Shown: piece after piece, positions 1 to 6,083 of the stretch
Layout of the letters: every line of letters begins with the position of its first letter
How positions within the stretch are numbered: position 1 is the stretch's first letter
Source: Limnoglobus sp.
GTDB taxonomy: Bacteria; Planctomycetota; Planctomycetia; Gemmatales; Gemmataceae
Direction of reading: 5' to 3'
Length of the DNA stretch: 9,278 nt
Assembly (NCBI GenBank): GCA_025353985.1
Contig: JANXNT010001303.1
Span: 1-9,278 of the forward strand
Translations under genes and position numbers: made by a program
Notes under the pieces: model-generated
Seen by the model: only the letters and a program-made list of their open reading frames with translations
Databases searched by the model: none
Told to the model about the DNA's origin: nothing

Positions 1-1
1 C

Positions 2-175
2 CAACACGTCGGCAAGGGCACTCTGACCGCCGGAAAGAATCAGATTCTCGTGAAAATCTGCCAGAACGATCAGTCTGAGCAATGGGCGCAAGTATTCGGC
101 TTCCAGTTGCGGATCTGCGATAATCTCGGCGGCCCCGTACCGATGCAAATCGTCACCCCTACCACCAACAAGTAA
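2..175 (+). CDS. C-terminal fragment of an uncharacterised protein, possible carbohydrate-binding-like beta-sandwich domain
   Basis: This is the 3' end of a gene that starts before the window; 57 codons are visible before a TAA stop. The fragment contains LTAGKNQILVKICQND, then a segment with WAQVFGFQLRICD and NLGGP. That pattern (turn with a Lys-Asn, a hydrophobic strand, an aromatic residue, a Leu-Arg strand) resembles the last strands of galactose-binding-like jelly-roll domains found at the C-termini of many planctomycete secreted proteins. This likeness is by eye only. The stop lies 14 bp before the start of the PQQ-like propeller gene, whose ribosome-binding site fills the gap, so the two are probably co-transcribed and perhaps both act in the periplasm. 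Confidence 0.72.
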   Translation, partial: QHVGKGTLTAGKNQILVKICQNDQSEQWAQVFGFQLRICDNLGGPVPMQIVTPTTNK

Positions 176-189
176 CTGGAGTTCGCCGC

Positions 190-1389
190 ATGAATCGCTT
201 CATTGCATTGGCCGCGATGGTCGTCGGTAGTCAATTCACAAACGCGGAAGACTGGTCGCAGTTTCGTGGGCCGAACGGCACGGGCGTTTCCTTCGAAGCG
301 GGGCTGCCTGTGAAATGGTCGAAGACCGAGGGCCTTCGCTGGTCGGTGCCGCTCCCCGCTCGCGGTGTGTCGTCGCCCGTCGTTCATGGTGGGAAGGTTT
401 ACATCACGTGTAGTTCGGGTGCGCTCGACAACCGTTTGCATGTGCTCGCCTACGACGTGAAAACTGGCGAGAAACTGTGGCATCGGCAACTCGCCGCCAC
501 CGGTGGCACGAACTGCCACCCGATGACTTGCATGGCCGCACCGACACCCGTTGCCGACGATACCGGCGTGTACGCGATGTTCGCCACGGGGGACTTGGCC
601 GCGTACGACGCCGATGGCACACTCCGCTGGTATCGCTCGCTCGTCGGCGATTACCCGAGCATCACGAACCAGGTTGGCATGGCCGCTTCGCCCGTGTTGG
701 CCGATGGCAAATTGATCGTGCCAATGGACAACGCCGGGGAGTCGTTCATTGCCGCGCTCGACCGCAAGACGGGCAAGAACCTCTGGAAAATTAGCCGGGA
801 ACGCGAAATCGGCTGGGTGACCCCACTCGTGCGAGTCTACGAAGGCAAGACCGAAGTCATCATGTCCGGGCGTGGCGTTGTGACCGCGTATTACGGCGAA
901 ACAGGCGAGAAGTTATGGTCGCAAAAGGGCACCGGCCCAAGCGATATCGCCTCGGCGACGTTCCAGGAAGGCGTGCTTTATAGCCCTGGTCGCGGTGGCA
1001 CCACGGCACTGAAAGCGGAGAACGGCACGTTCAAGGAACTCTGGAAGTCGCCGAAACTCAACGGCGGAATGTCATCGCCGCTCGTTTACAAGAGCATCGT
1101 GTATGCCGCCACTGGCGCGGGCGTTGTCAATGCCGCCGACGCCGTCACTGGCAAGCCACTTTGGGATGAGCGATTCAAGGGGAAAGCCTCCGCGTCGCCG
1201 CTTGCGGGTGATGGCAAAGTCTACGTCTTCAACGAAAAAGGCCTAACGACCGTACTGAAGGCCGCAGACAAATCCGAGATTCTTGCAGAGAACGACCTCG
1301 GCGAAGAAACGCTCGGCACTCCCGCAATCAGTGGCGGCGCGATCTTCATCCGTACCGACAAAACGCTGTTTTGCGTCGGTGCAAAGTAG
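190..1389 (+). CDS. Secreted PQQ-like (BamB-type) beta-propeller protein
   Basis: The 399-residue product begins with a short Sec-type signal peptide (MNRFIALAAMVVGSQFTNA, likely cut before Glu20), followed by DWSQFRGPNGTG, a typical opening of planctomycete PQQ-like WD propellers. Blade motifs of the form (Y/L)D-x-x-TG-x-x-LW recur: YDVKTGEKLWHR, YDADGTLRWYR, LDRKTGKNLWKI, YYGETGEKLWSQ and ADAVTGKPLWDE. These fit a 7-8-bladed propeller. I see no c-type haem motif and no sign of a quinoprotein dehydrogenase active site, so it is more likely a binding or scaffold protein than an enzyme. The ATG at 190 is supported by a GGAG at 178-181, eight bases upstream. It follows the preceding gene by 14 bp and is closed by the intrinsic terminator at 1418-1452. 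Exact function is unknown; planctomycete genomes carry many paralogues. Confidence 0.93.
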   Translation: MNRFIALAAMVVGSQFTNAEDWSQFRGPNGTGVSFEAGLPVKWSKTEGLRWSVPLPARGVSSPVVHGGKVYITCSSGALDNRLHVLAYDVKTGEKLWHRQLAATGGTNCHPMTCMAAPTPVADDTGVYAMFATGDLAAYDADGTLRWYRSLVGDYPSITNQVGMAASPVLADGKLIVPMDNAGESFIAALDRKTGKNLWKISREREIGWVTPLVRVYEGKTEVIMSGRGVVTAYYGETGEKLWSQKGTGPSDIASATFQEGVLYSPGRGGTTALKAENGTFKELWKSPKLNGGMSSPLVYKSIVYAATGAGVVNAADAVTGKPLWDERFKGKASASPLAGDGKVYVFNEKGLTTVLKAADKSEILAENDLGEETLGTPAISGGAIFIRTDKTLFCVGAK

Positions 1390-1417
1390 TTCGGAATCGA
1401 CGTAAGTCACCATTGCG

Positions 1418-1452
1418 AACACTCCAAAAACGTGTTTTAGGAGTGTTTTTTT
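1418..1452 (+). terminator. Intrinsic (rho-independent) terminator after the PQQ-like gene
   Basis: An 8-bp perfect stem, AACACTCC (1418-1425) with GGAGTGTT (1440-1447), can be extended inside by A/T pairs around a short loop and runs into seven consecutive T (1446-1452). It lies 29 bp beyond the TAG stop of the propeller gene. Stem plus U-tract is the classic form and marks the end of the first transcription unit. Confidence 0.88.
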
Positions 1453-1611
1453 GTCTCAAAAGGTCACTTTTTGATCGCAACTTGCTGATCTGTTTCGGGC
1501 GTTTTTGCCGTATCTCCCACTTGGTATGGGGGTTACGTCGACGGTCCATCGACTATCACTTGCCGGAGGTAGCGCCTTTTTTGGGTCATAATGCGACCTA
1601 AAATCGACCGT

Positions 1612-1664
1612 GCGCGCCTTTTCTATGTCATTTGCGCGCACTTCTATGTCATTTCGGCGCACTT
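1612..1664. repeat. Tandem direct repeat, about 2.5 units of 21-22 bp
   Basis: The 13-bp core TTCTATGTCATTT occurs at 1621-1633 and again at 1642-1654, exactly 21 bp apart. Each copy is preceded by a GCGCGC-type block (1612-1617, 1634-1639), and a third partial block, CGGCGCACTT, follows at 1655-1664. A 21-bp period is two helical turns, so bound proteins would sit on one face of the DNA. Possible readings are an operator array, a transposase-binding end (IS21-type elements carry repeated end sequences of about this size) or a simple duplication. The sequence alone does not decide. Confidence 0.75.
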
Positions 1665-1728
1665 TTGAGTACGTCCGTGCAGACCGCATAATTCCGACTT
1701 ACGTCAAATCGTCTAGAACTTATTGACT

Positions 1729-1757
1729 TTGCGAAATCGTGTGGGTGCGAGTAAAAT
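1729..1757 (+). promoter_or_regulatory. Candidate sigma70-type promoter for the DUF6985-like gene
   Basis: TTGCGA (1729-1734, 4 of 6 consensus positions) and TAAAAT (1752-1757, 5 of 6) are separated by exactly 17 bp, about 50 bp upstream of the ATG at 1808. The match is reasonable but based on consensus only, and planctomycete promoters are not well defined. Confidence 0.4.
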
Positions 1758-1807
1758 TGATGCGTGGCCATAACTACCGTGTTGTCATTTGATGCCAACA
1801 GGATGCA

Positions 1808-2311
1808 ATGAACAAGCCCGACACATTGACCATCGACGGGTTGCCGCAACTGACTTGGGAGCGAAAGTCCGGCTGGCACTGCGATGCGTTGTTACCTGCG
1901 TGGGCCGGGTTCACGCCGGGCGGTGATCCGCCGACCACGGGTGACGTATCGGTATCGTTCGACTGCCCGGATATCTACGCTCGCACGCCGCCATCTGTCG
2001 CTCAAGTCGCTGCGTTCCACCGGCTGATCGTGGACGGCGAAGCGATCCGGGATGCGATTTTAGTTGCTGCGTTCGGCGAATATCAGGATTGGCTGGGCGA
2101 AGAGGATGCGATCGCGGAAGAACTCGGCGGGCCATTGGTAAGCGTGGCTCAGTTGGTACGGCTGATCGCTCTGAATATCGTCAACATCACGCACGAGCAA
2201 GTGGGCGGTGAAGCAACGGCAGACCTCGACTTCGACTGCGTGTGGGACCACGAACACGGCTTCATGGCATCGGTAACCGGCATCGAAGTCACTTATGTTG
2301 GGTTGCGCTAA
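1808..2311 (+). CDS. DUF6985-like protein (uncharacterised)
   Basis: The 167-residue soluble protein has no signal peptide or membrane segment. It opens with LPQLTWERKSGWHCDALLP, matching the short 'L..L.W....W.G' start of DUF6985-type proteins. It has a helical middle (residues about 60-115) and ends with FDCVWDHEHGFMASV (residues 142-156), the Cys-x-Trp-Asp-x-Glu-His-Gly signature that I associate with that family; the assignment is from memory of the pattern. Biochemical function is unknown, and such proteins often sit in accessory regions, sometimes near toxin/immunity genes. The ATG at 1808 follows AGGA at 1800-1803 with a rather short 4-base gap. The next gene, SIR2-TPR, is on the same strand about 190 bp on, with its own promoter-like element, so a functional link is only suggested by position. 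Confidence 0.82.
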   Translation: MNKPDTLTIDGLPQLTWERKSGWHCDALLPAWAGFTPGGDPPTTGDVSVSFDCPDIYARTPPSVAQVAAFHRLIVDGEAIRDAILVAAFGEYQDWLGEEDAIAEELGGPLVSVAQLVRLIALNIVNITHEQVGGEATADLDFDCVWDHEHGFMASVTGIEVTYVGLR

Positions 2312-2382
2312 CGGCGTCGACGTTTCGCCGCGCCGCGTAAGCTTTGCGCAGCGCAGGGCGTGAACCCACGCGAAACTCGCGT
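2312..2382. other. Cluster of short inverted repeats downstream of the DUF6985-like gene
   Basis: Several small hairpins are packed together. CGGCG (2312-2316) pairs with CGCCG (2326-2330). GCGTG (2358-2362) pairs with CACGC (2367-2371) around an AACC loop. ACGCGA (2368-2373) pairs with TCGCGT (2377-2382) around AAC. The last two overlap and cannot form together. None is followed by a T-tract, so this is not a standard intrinsic terminator. It may slow or end transcription from the upstream gene, or simply reflect GC-rich sequence. Confidence 0.4.
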
Positions 2383-2442
2383 TGGTATCTGAGAAACACA
2401 ACGGGTTCTCCCACTCAACCACTTTCAGTTGTCGATTTATCT

Positions 2443-2450
2443 GATATACT
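2443..2450 (+). promoter_or_regulatory. Candidate extended -10 promoter for the SIR2-TPR gene
   Basis: TGATATACT at 2442-2450 carries a good -10 hexamer, TATACT (2445-2450), with an upstream TG (2442-2443), the extended -10 arrangement. No good -35 is present at 16-18 bp spacing. A transcript starting about 7 bases later would begin near 2457, giving a leader of about 40 bases to the ATG at 2498. It would leave essentially no leader for the GTG at 2459. The same TG-N-TATACT layout precedes the gene at 4915. Confidence 0.45.
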
Positions 2451-2497
2451 AAAGACCAGTGTGCGGTTGGCGGTTCCTTCACGGCGTTCGAGGGCGA

Positions 2498-4777
2498 ATG
2501 GGATACACCATCTTGAAACAAACCGAACTGTTCGAATGCATCAGCAAGAATCCACCGCTCACCCTCATCCTTGGCTCGGGCTTCAGTTATGGCATCATCC
2601 CCACAACCTCCGAGATTGTCCGCGAAGATCTGCCTTGGTGGATGAGGTGCCAGCGAAAAGACGAAAACGGCCCCACGCCCGATGACTATCACAATCGGAA
2701 AGAAAAAGATCCCGCCTTCGCCAGTCACTCGAAAGCCGAGGCCAAGGCATTCTGGGAGCGCGTTCTTGTCTGTCACAATCGCCAACCTGTCGACAAGAAG
2801 AAGCCCATCGTCCTCAATGCCGACGGCGTCCCCGATAACGACTCCATCGGCGAAGCATACCGGTTTGCGCTCTCTGCTATTTGCACGCCCGGTCTGAGTA
2901 CCCCACACGATGTGCGCCGGTATTTCGGCGACACCATTCGCCGCGCGCGGAATCGTTTAAATTCCGCGCATCTTTTTCTCGCCTCGATCATCGCTGAGAA
3001 ACCCCGCCTGTTCCGCACGATCTTCACTACCAACTTCGACCCGCTTCTTCAGCGTTCATTGCAACTGGTCAACGCACCGTATTTTGTCTCCGACCGTCCC
3101 GAGACTCTTCAGGATCCCGACGATGACGACATCGCCGATGCCGTTCACGTCATCCATGCTCACGGCAGCATCTACCGTTATCTGCTACTCAACAGCCCAG
3201 CAGAGATCGAAAAGTTCGCTGCCGCCAACCAACCAAAGTTACAGGGATATTTCCGCAAGCATGCTGTTCTGATCGTCGGCTTCAGTGGTTGGGACGATGC
3301 TATCACCCGCGCACTCAAGAACGTGGATCAATTCAACTACAATCTCTACTGGTGCGACCGCAACTCCGATCCAGAAAAGAGCAGCCTAACTGATGACGCC
3401 CGCGAAGTTCTCAAGAAACACGCCAACGCCTTCTACGTCCACATCAAAAATGCCGACGACCTCATGGTTCAGCTGCATCTGCATCTCACCGGTCACACGC
3501 TCCCGTTCATCTTCCGCGAGCCGATCCTCGCCGCCCGCGAACAACTCGACTTATGCGACCTCACTGGCGTGAAACTCCCACGGAGAATTGAGTCTTCCGC
3601 GACGTCGGCCGATGGGAAGTCCGTCGACTCGGCCAGCGTTATCGATGACTTCGACATCGGCAACCAGGTCCAGTCTGTCCGCAAACGGCTCGACGACGCG
3701 CAGGATCGCTTCACTGGGAAATCCCCTGCCGACCCGGACGCCACGCTCGCAGCCGAGGTCCGCAGTCGCTTCGACATCGCTACCGATCTTTATCTGAGCT
3801 ACAAATACGTCAAGGCGCTACCCGACCTCGACTTTGTCGTTACAAACTTCAAACTCCTCGACCCCGCCGAACGGGCGCTTGCCCGGTTCCGACGCGGTGT
3901 CGCTTACGGCGAACGTAGGCAAAAGGGGGACGTCGAACTTGCAATCGCCGATTACACGGCTGTGATCGCCATGCCCGATGCCCCCCTCGAACAGCGAGTG
4001 AAGTCCCGCATCAATCGCGGCAACGTCTACGGCCAGAGCACGCAGGCGAAGGATGTGAAACTTGCGATCACCGACTACACCTCTGTGATCAACATGCTCG
4101 ATGCGCCCTCCGAACAACGGGCGCAGGCCTACATCAATCGCGGCATCACCTATGGCAAGCGTGGAGATTTGAAACTTGCGATGGCCGACTACACCGCCGT
4201 GATCGAAATGACCGATCTGGTTGCCGAGTTGTGGGCGATAGCCCACTTAAATCGCGGGTTTAGTTATAGTCAGAGCATGGATGTGGAACGTGCGTTTGCA
4301 GACTACACCTGCGTGATCGATATGCCCGATGCTACTGCCGAGTTGCGGGCGATGGCCCACTTAAACCGCGGCTTTGCGTATGATAAGTTCGGAAATGTGG
4401 AGCTTGCAATCTCCGACTGCACCGCCGTTATTGAAATGCCCGATGCCAACGCCGAGCAGCGGGCGGGCGCTCGCATCAATCGTGGTATGGCCTATGTCAA
4501 GCGTGGGCAGGCTGGAGATGTGAAACTTGCGGTCACCGACTACACCGCCGTGATCGATATGCCCGATGCCCCTGTCGAGCAATTGGCGAATGCTTACTTA
4601 AACCGCGGCGTCGCCTACAGCGAGAGTAGAGACGCGAAGGATGTGACACGTGCGATTGACGACTACACAGCCGTGATCAACATGACCGATGCTCCCGCTG
4701 AACTGCAAGAGAAGGCCCACTTCAACCGCGACTTGCTGTTGAAATCGAAGAAACTACCACCGAAGAAGAAGAAGTAA
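2498..4777 (+). CDS. SIR2-like NADase domain fused to tandem TPR-type repeats; probable anti-phage abortive-infection effector
   Basis: The 759-residue protein begins with a SIR2-like domain (about residues 15-335, numbered from the ATG at 2498). It shows the nucleotide loop GSGFSYG (26-32), TTNFD (177-181) with the presumed catalytic Asn179, HGS (222-224) with presumed His222, and VGFSGWDD (260-267). The Asn-to-His spacing of 43 is close to that in ThsA and DSR2, NAD-cleaving defence proteins. After a linker come seven TPR-like repeats of 38 or 41 residues (462-739) with consensus NRG-x-x-Y and DYTAVI-x-MPDA, then a half repeat and a Lys-rich tail. Known relatives deplete NAD+ when a sensor domain detects infection; here the TPR array would be the sensor or oligomerisation part (inference). 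It lacks the deacetylase zinc-finger cysteines of true sirtuins. A GTG at 2459 would add 13 residues, but it has no ribosome-binding site and sits at the predicted transcription start; ATG 2498 has AGGG at 2491-2494. Confidence 0.9.
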   Translation: MGYTILKQTELFECISKNPPLTLILGSGFSYGIIPTTSEIVREDLPWWMRCQRKDENGPTPDDYHNRKEKDPAFASHSKAEAKAFWERVLVCHNRQPVDKKKPIVLNADGVPDNDSIGEAYRFALSAICTPGLSTPHDVRRYFGDTIRRARNRLNSAHLFLASIIAEKPRLFRTIFTTNFDPLLQRSLQLVNAPYFVSDRPETLQDPDDDDIADAVHVIHAHGSIYRYLLLNSPAEIEKFAAANQPKLQGYFRKHAVLIVGFSGWDDAITRALKNVDQFNYNLYWCDRNSDPEKSSLTDDAREVLKKHANAFYVHIKNADDLMVQLHLHLTGHTLPFIFREPILAAREQLDLCDLTGVKLPRRIESSATSADGKSVDSASVIDDFDIGNQVQSVRKRLDDAQDRFTGKSPADPDATLAAEVRSRFDIATDLYLSYKYVKALPDLDFVVTNFKLLDPAERALARFRRGVAYGERRQKGDVELAIADYTAVIAMPDAPLEQRVKSRINRGNVYGQSTQAKDVKLAITDYTSVINMLDAPSEQRAQAYINRGITYGKRGDLKLAMADYTAVIEMTDLVAELWAIAHLNRGFSYSQSMDVERAFADYTCVIDMPDATAELRAMAHLNRGFAYDKFGNVELAISDCTAVIEMPDANAEQRAGARINRGMAYVKRGQAGDVKLAVTDYTAVIDMPDAPVEQLANAYLNRGVAYSESRDAKDVTRAIDDYTAVINMTDAPAELQEKAHFNRDLLLKSKKLPPKKKK
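3881..4714 (+). repeat. Seven in-frame TPR-type coding repeats, units of 114 or 123 bp
   Basis: Within the SIR2-TPR gene, seven units follow each other without gaps. Lengths in residues are 41, 41, 38, 38, 38, 41 and 41, followed by a half unit starting at 4715. The 41-residue units carry three extra residues in the turn after the NRG-x-x-Y helix (for example RQKG, TQAK, RGQAG). Codon-level similarity is visible too, for instance GACTACACCGCCGTGATCGA recurring. Canonical TPRs are 34 residues, so these are longer, with a constant Met-x-Asp-Ala spacer between helix pairs. Such uniform repeats point to recent duplication or gene conversion. Confidence 0.88.
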
Positions 4778-4812
4778 TTCTTAATCCTACTTAAGCGGTC
4801 CGCAGGCAAATC

Positions 4813-4829
4813 CCCGTTTGTGCAACGGG
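4813..4829 (+). other. Hairpin downstream of the SIR2-TPR gene, weak terminator candidate
   Basis: CCCGTT (4813-4818) pairs with AACGGG (4824-4829) around a TGTGC loop, 36 bp after the stop codon. It is not followed by a T-tract, so it could at best be a weak or factor-assisted terminator. A second small inverted repeat, CTTAA/TTAAG, lies just after the stop codon, around 4780-4795. Confidence 0.35.
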
Positions 4830-4861
4830 CTGGTAACGTACGGAACCATCGGCAAAATATC

Positions 4862-4870
4862 TGTTATACT
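4862..4870 (+). promoter_or_regulatory. Candidate extended -10 promoter for the thioredoxin-like selenoprotein gene
   Basis: TGTTATACT holds the hexamer TATACT (4865-4870) preceded by TG-N, the extended -10 arrangement, with no clear -35. The predicted leader of roughly 38 bases contains a 5-bp hairpin, GTGTC (4878-4882) with GACAC (4893-4897), and a strong AGGAGA (4903-4908) six bases before the ATG at 4915. Confidence 0.45.
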
Positions 4871-4914
4871 CCTGAATGTGTCGATGCTTTTGGACACTTC
4901 GCAGGAGAAATCCC

Positions 4915-6033
4915 ATGTTCAGTCGATTGGGTCGAATCGGTCTGTTCCTCGTTGGCGGGGTGCTGGCTGTGGGCTTGGTTTACGGGATGTTTGTTGCACC
5001 CGCTCCGGTCACGATGGCGATGCCTCTCGTCGAGCGATTACCGGTGGTGACCGCCGAAGCGAAGCCTGCGAATCCGTCGGTCGAGCCGGGGAAGGTTCAC
5101 TGGCACGCGACGCCGGAGGTTGCGCTCGCTGCGGCGAAATTGTCGAAAAAGCCGGTGCTTGTGTTTCAGATGATGGGTCAACTCGATCATCAGTTTTGCT
5201 GAACCAACGCCCGCCTCGCGAGAACCGTGTTGTTCTCCAATACCGAGGTCGCGAAGTTTATCGACGCCACGTTCGAACCCGTATGGGTCAGCGTTCGCCC
5301 CGCTCCACTCGTCACGATCGATTTTGGCAACGGCACGAAGGTCATGCGTACGCTCCAAGGCAATGTCGCGACGTACGTTTGCGATGCCGAGGGTACGATC
5401 CACGATGTGCTGCCTGGCATCTATACGCCGGTTCCGTATCGCGAGCAACTTGCATTATTGGCCACGTTGGCGAATGATTTAGCGAAAGTCTCAGTGGAAG
5501 AGCGGCAGACGAAATTGAAGGCGTATCACGTCAAGCGAGCCTTGGCGTTGGCCAAGGCGGTACCGCCGCGAGTCGCGGCCATCGGGATGACGGGCGGCGG
5601 AGGCAAAGGTGGCTTTGGCGGAGGCGGTGTGGCATTCGGCGGCGGTGCGGGATTTGGCGGCGGCAATGGTGGCCATGCGGCTTTTGGTGGCGGTGGTCAA
5701 GGTGGCTTCGGCGGCAGTAGCAAGCCACTTTATGCGGGAATCGAAGGCCCAATCGAAGCGGTACTTGCGGGGCGACCGTTCGTTTCTGCGACCCCGAATG
5801 GTGGCGATTTGGCGAACCGTGAAGATCTCAAATTCGATGTGTTGGTCAACGAAACGGTGCGCCGGAAACTCGTTCACGATCAACTCGCCACGCTCGGTAA
5901 CGTTAAACCCGACGACCTGAAGAAGTGGCTATTCCGCGTCGTGCTGAAGGCCGACCTCGACGACCCGAAACTCGGACTCGGCCCCGTGCTGAACGACGGT
6001 TACCCATTCGGCGGCGAGGACGCAGCGAAGTAG
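4915..6033 (+). CDS. Candidate selenoprotein: thioredoxin-like protein with in-frame TGA read as selenocysteine (Cys95-Sec96)
   Basis: The ATG at 4915 has a strong AGGAGA six bases upstream. The frame runs 95 codons to TGC-TGA (5197-5202) and continues open to TAG at 6033, 372 residues if TGA is read through. Residues 1-30 hold a membrane anchor or signal peptide (LGRIGLFLVGGVLAVGLVYG). The thioredoxin-like part starts near 60. KKPVLVFQ leads to QFC-U-TNARLARTVLF and SNTEVAKFIDATFEPVWV, which follows the 'KPVLV..WC..C....R.VFSDPEV...N..FVPV' pattern of thioredoxin-fold proteins, so the TGA falls at or near the second active-site cysteine. The homology crosses the TGA without a shift. A SECIS-like hairpin sits at 5213-5249. 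Residues 227-267 are glycine-rich, and 270-372 are a C-terminal segment I do not recognise. Automatic calling would give two pieces, 4915-5202 and 5227-6033; the second starts at a GTG with no ribosome-binding site inside the hairpin loop. Alternatives are a nonsense mutation or sequencing error. Role inferred: thiol/selenol redox at the membrane. Confidence 0.78.
5200..5249 (+). promoter_or_regulatory. Putative bacterial SECIS element directing selenocysteine at TGA 5200-5202
   Basis: Directly after the TGA the RNA can fold into a two-tier stem-loop. The lower stem is CCTCG (5214-5218) with CGAGG (5244-5248), with a G-U pair possible below it. An asymmetric internal loop (1 and 6 nt) follows, then a perfect 6-bp upper stem GAGAAC (5220-5225) with GTTCTC (5232-5237) and the six-base apical loop CGTGTT (5226-5231). 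The bacterial SECIS model asks for an apical loop of 3-14 nt about 16-37 nt after the UGA, an upper stem of at least 4 bp and a G in the first two loop bases. Here the gap is 23 nt and the second loop base is G. The fit is by eye, without a folding calculation. Confidence 0.65.
5593..5715 (+). repeat. Glycine-rich low-complexity coding segment
   Basis: Residues 227-267 of the thioredoxin-like protein are mostly glycine with scattered Phe, Ala and single Lys, His, Gln (GGFGGGG-type units). The DNA is a run of GGC/GGT codons. It joins the thioredoxin-like part to the C-terminal segment and is probably a flexible linker or surface-interaction segment. Such runs vary readily in length by slippage. 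Confidence 0.8.
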
Positions 6034-6083
6034 GGATCGGATTGCGGCCGTGCGCATGTTTATGCAGGAAATACTGGCAACTA

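Larger units (their letters stand above)
1453..1807. other. Non-coding intergenic region with tandem repeats and a candidate promoter
   Basis: This stretch holds no convincing gene. Two short ORFs cross it (plus 1371-1601, minus 1456-1689), but both lack a ribosome-binding site, have basic, low-information products and run through the terminator or the repeats. The recognisable contents are the 21-22 bp tandem repeats at 1612-1664 and a promoter-like pair at 1729-1757. The region is more AT-rich than its flanks. It may be the remains of a decayed element or a regulatory region for the gene starting at 1808. Confidence 0.55.

Noticed and set aside
1371..1601. 76-residue plus-strand ORF after the PQQ-like gene
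   Set aside because: It overlaps the end of the propeller gene, runs through the intrinsic terminator, lacks a ribosome-binding site and encodes a basic, unrecognisable product.
1456..1689. 77-residue minus-strand ORF over the tandem repeats
   Set aside because: Its repeated NDIE phrases are only a translation of the 21-bp DNA repeat. No family match or ribosome-binding site was seen.
2459..2497. GTG start extending the SIR2-TPR protein by 13 residues
   Set aside because: There is no ribosome-binding site, it sits at the predicted transcription start, and the added residues are outside the SIR2 domain. The ATG at 2498 has an AGGG upstream. It remains a possibility.
2060..2908. 282-residue ORF on the minus strand
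   Set aside because: It lies opposite the DUF6985-like gene and the SIR2 domain, crosses the intergenic spacer and shows no recognisable domain. The plus-strand genes there have clear family motifs.
3881..4714. CRISPR-like or satellite repeat array
   Set aside because: The periodicity is explained by in-frame TPR-type protein repeats; there are no conserved short repeats separated by unique spacers.
5227..6033. Separate 268-residue gene starting at GTG 5227
   Set aside because: There is no ribosome-binding site, the start falls inside the SECIS-like loop, and the start would cut a thioredoxin-like domain in the middle. It is better read as the continuation of the frame from 4915 through TGA.
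6034..6083. Bidirectional terminator between the convergent genes
   Set aside because: Only a 4-bp GCAT/ATGC hairpin without a T-tract is visible, too weak to call.
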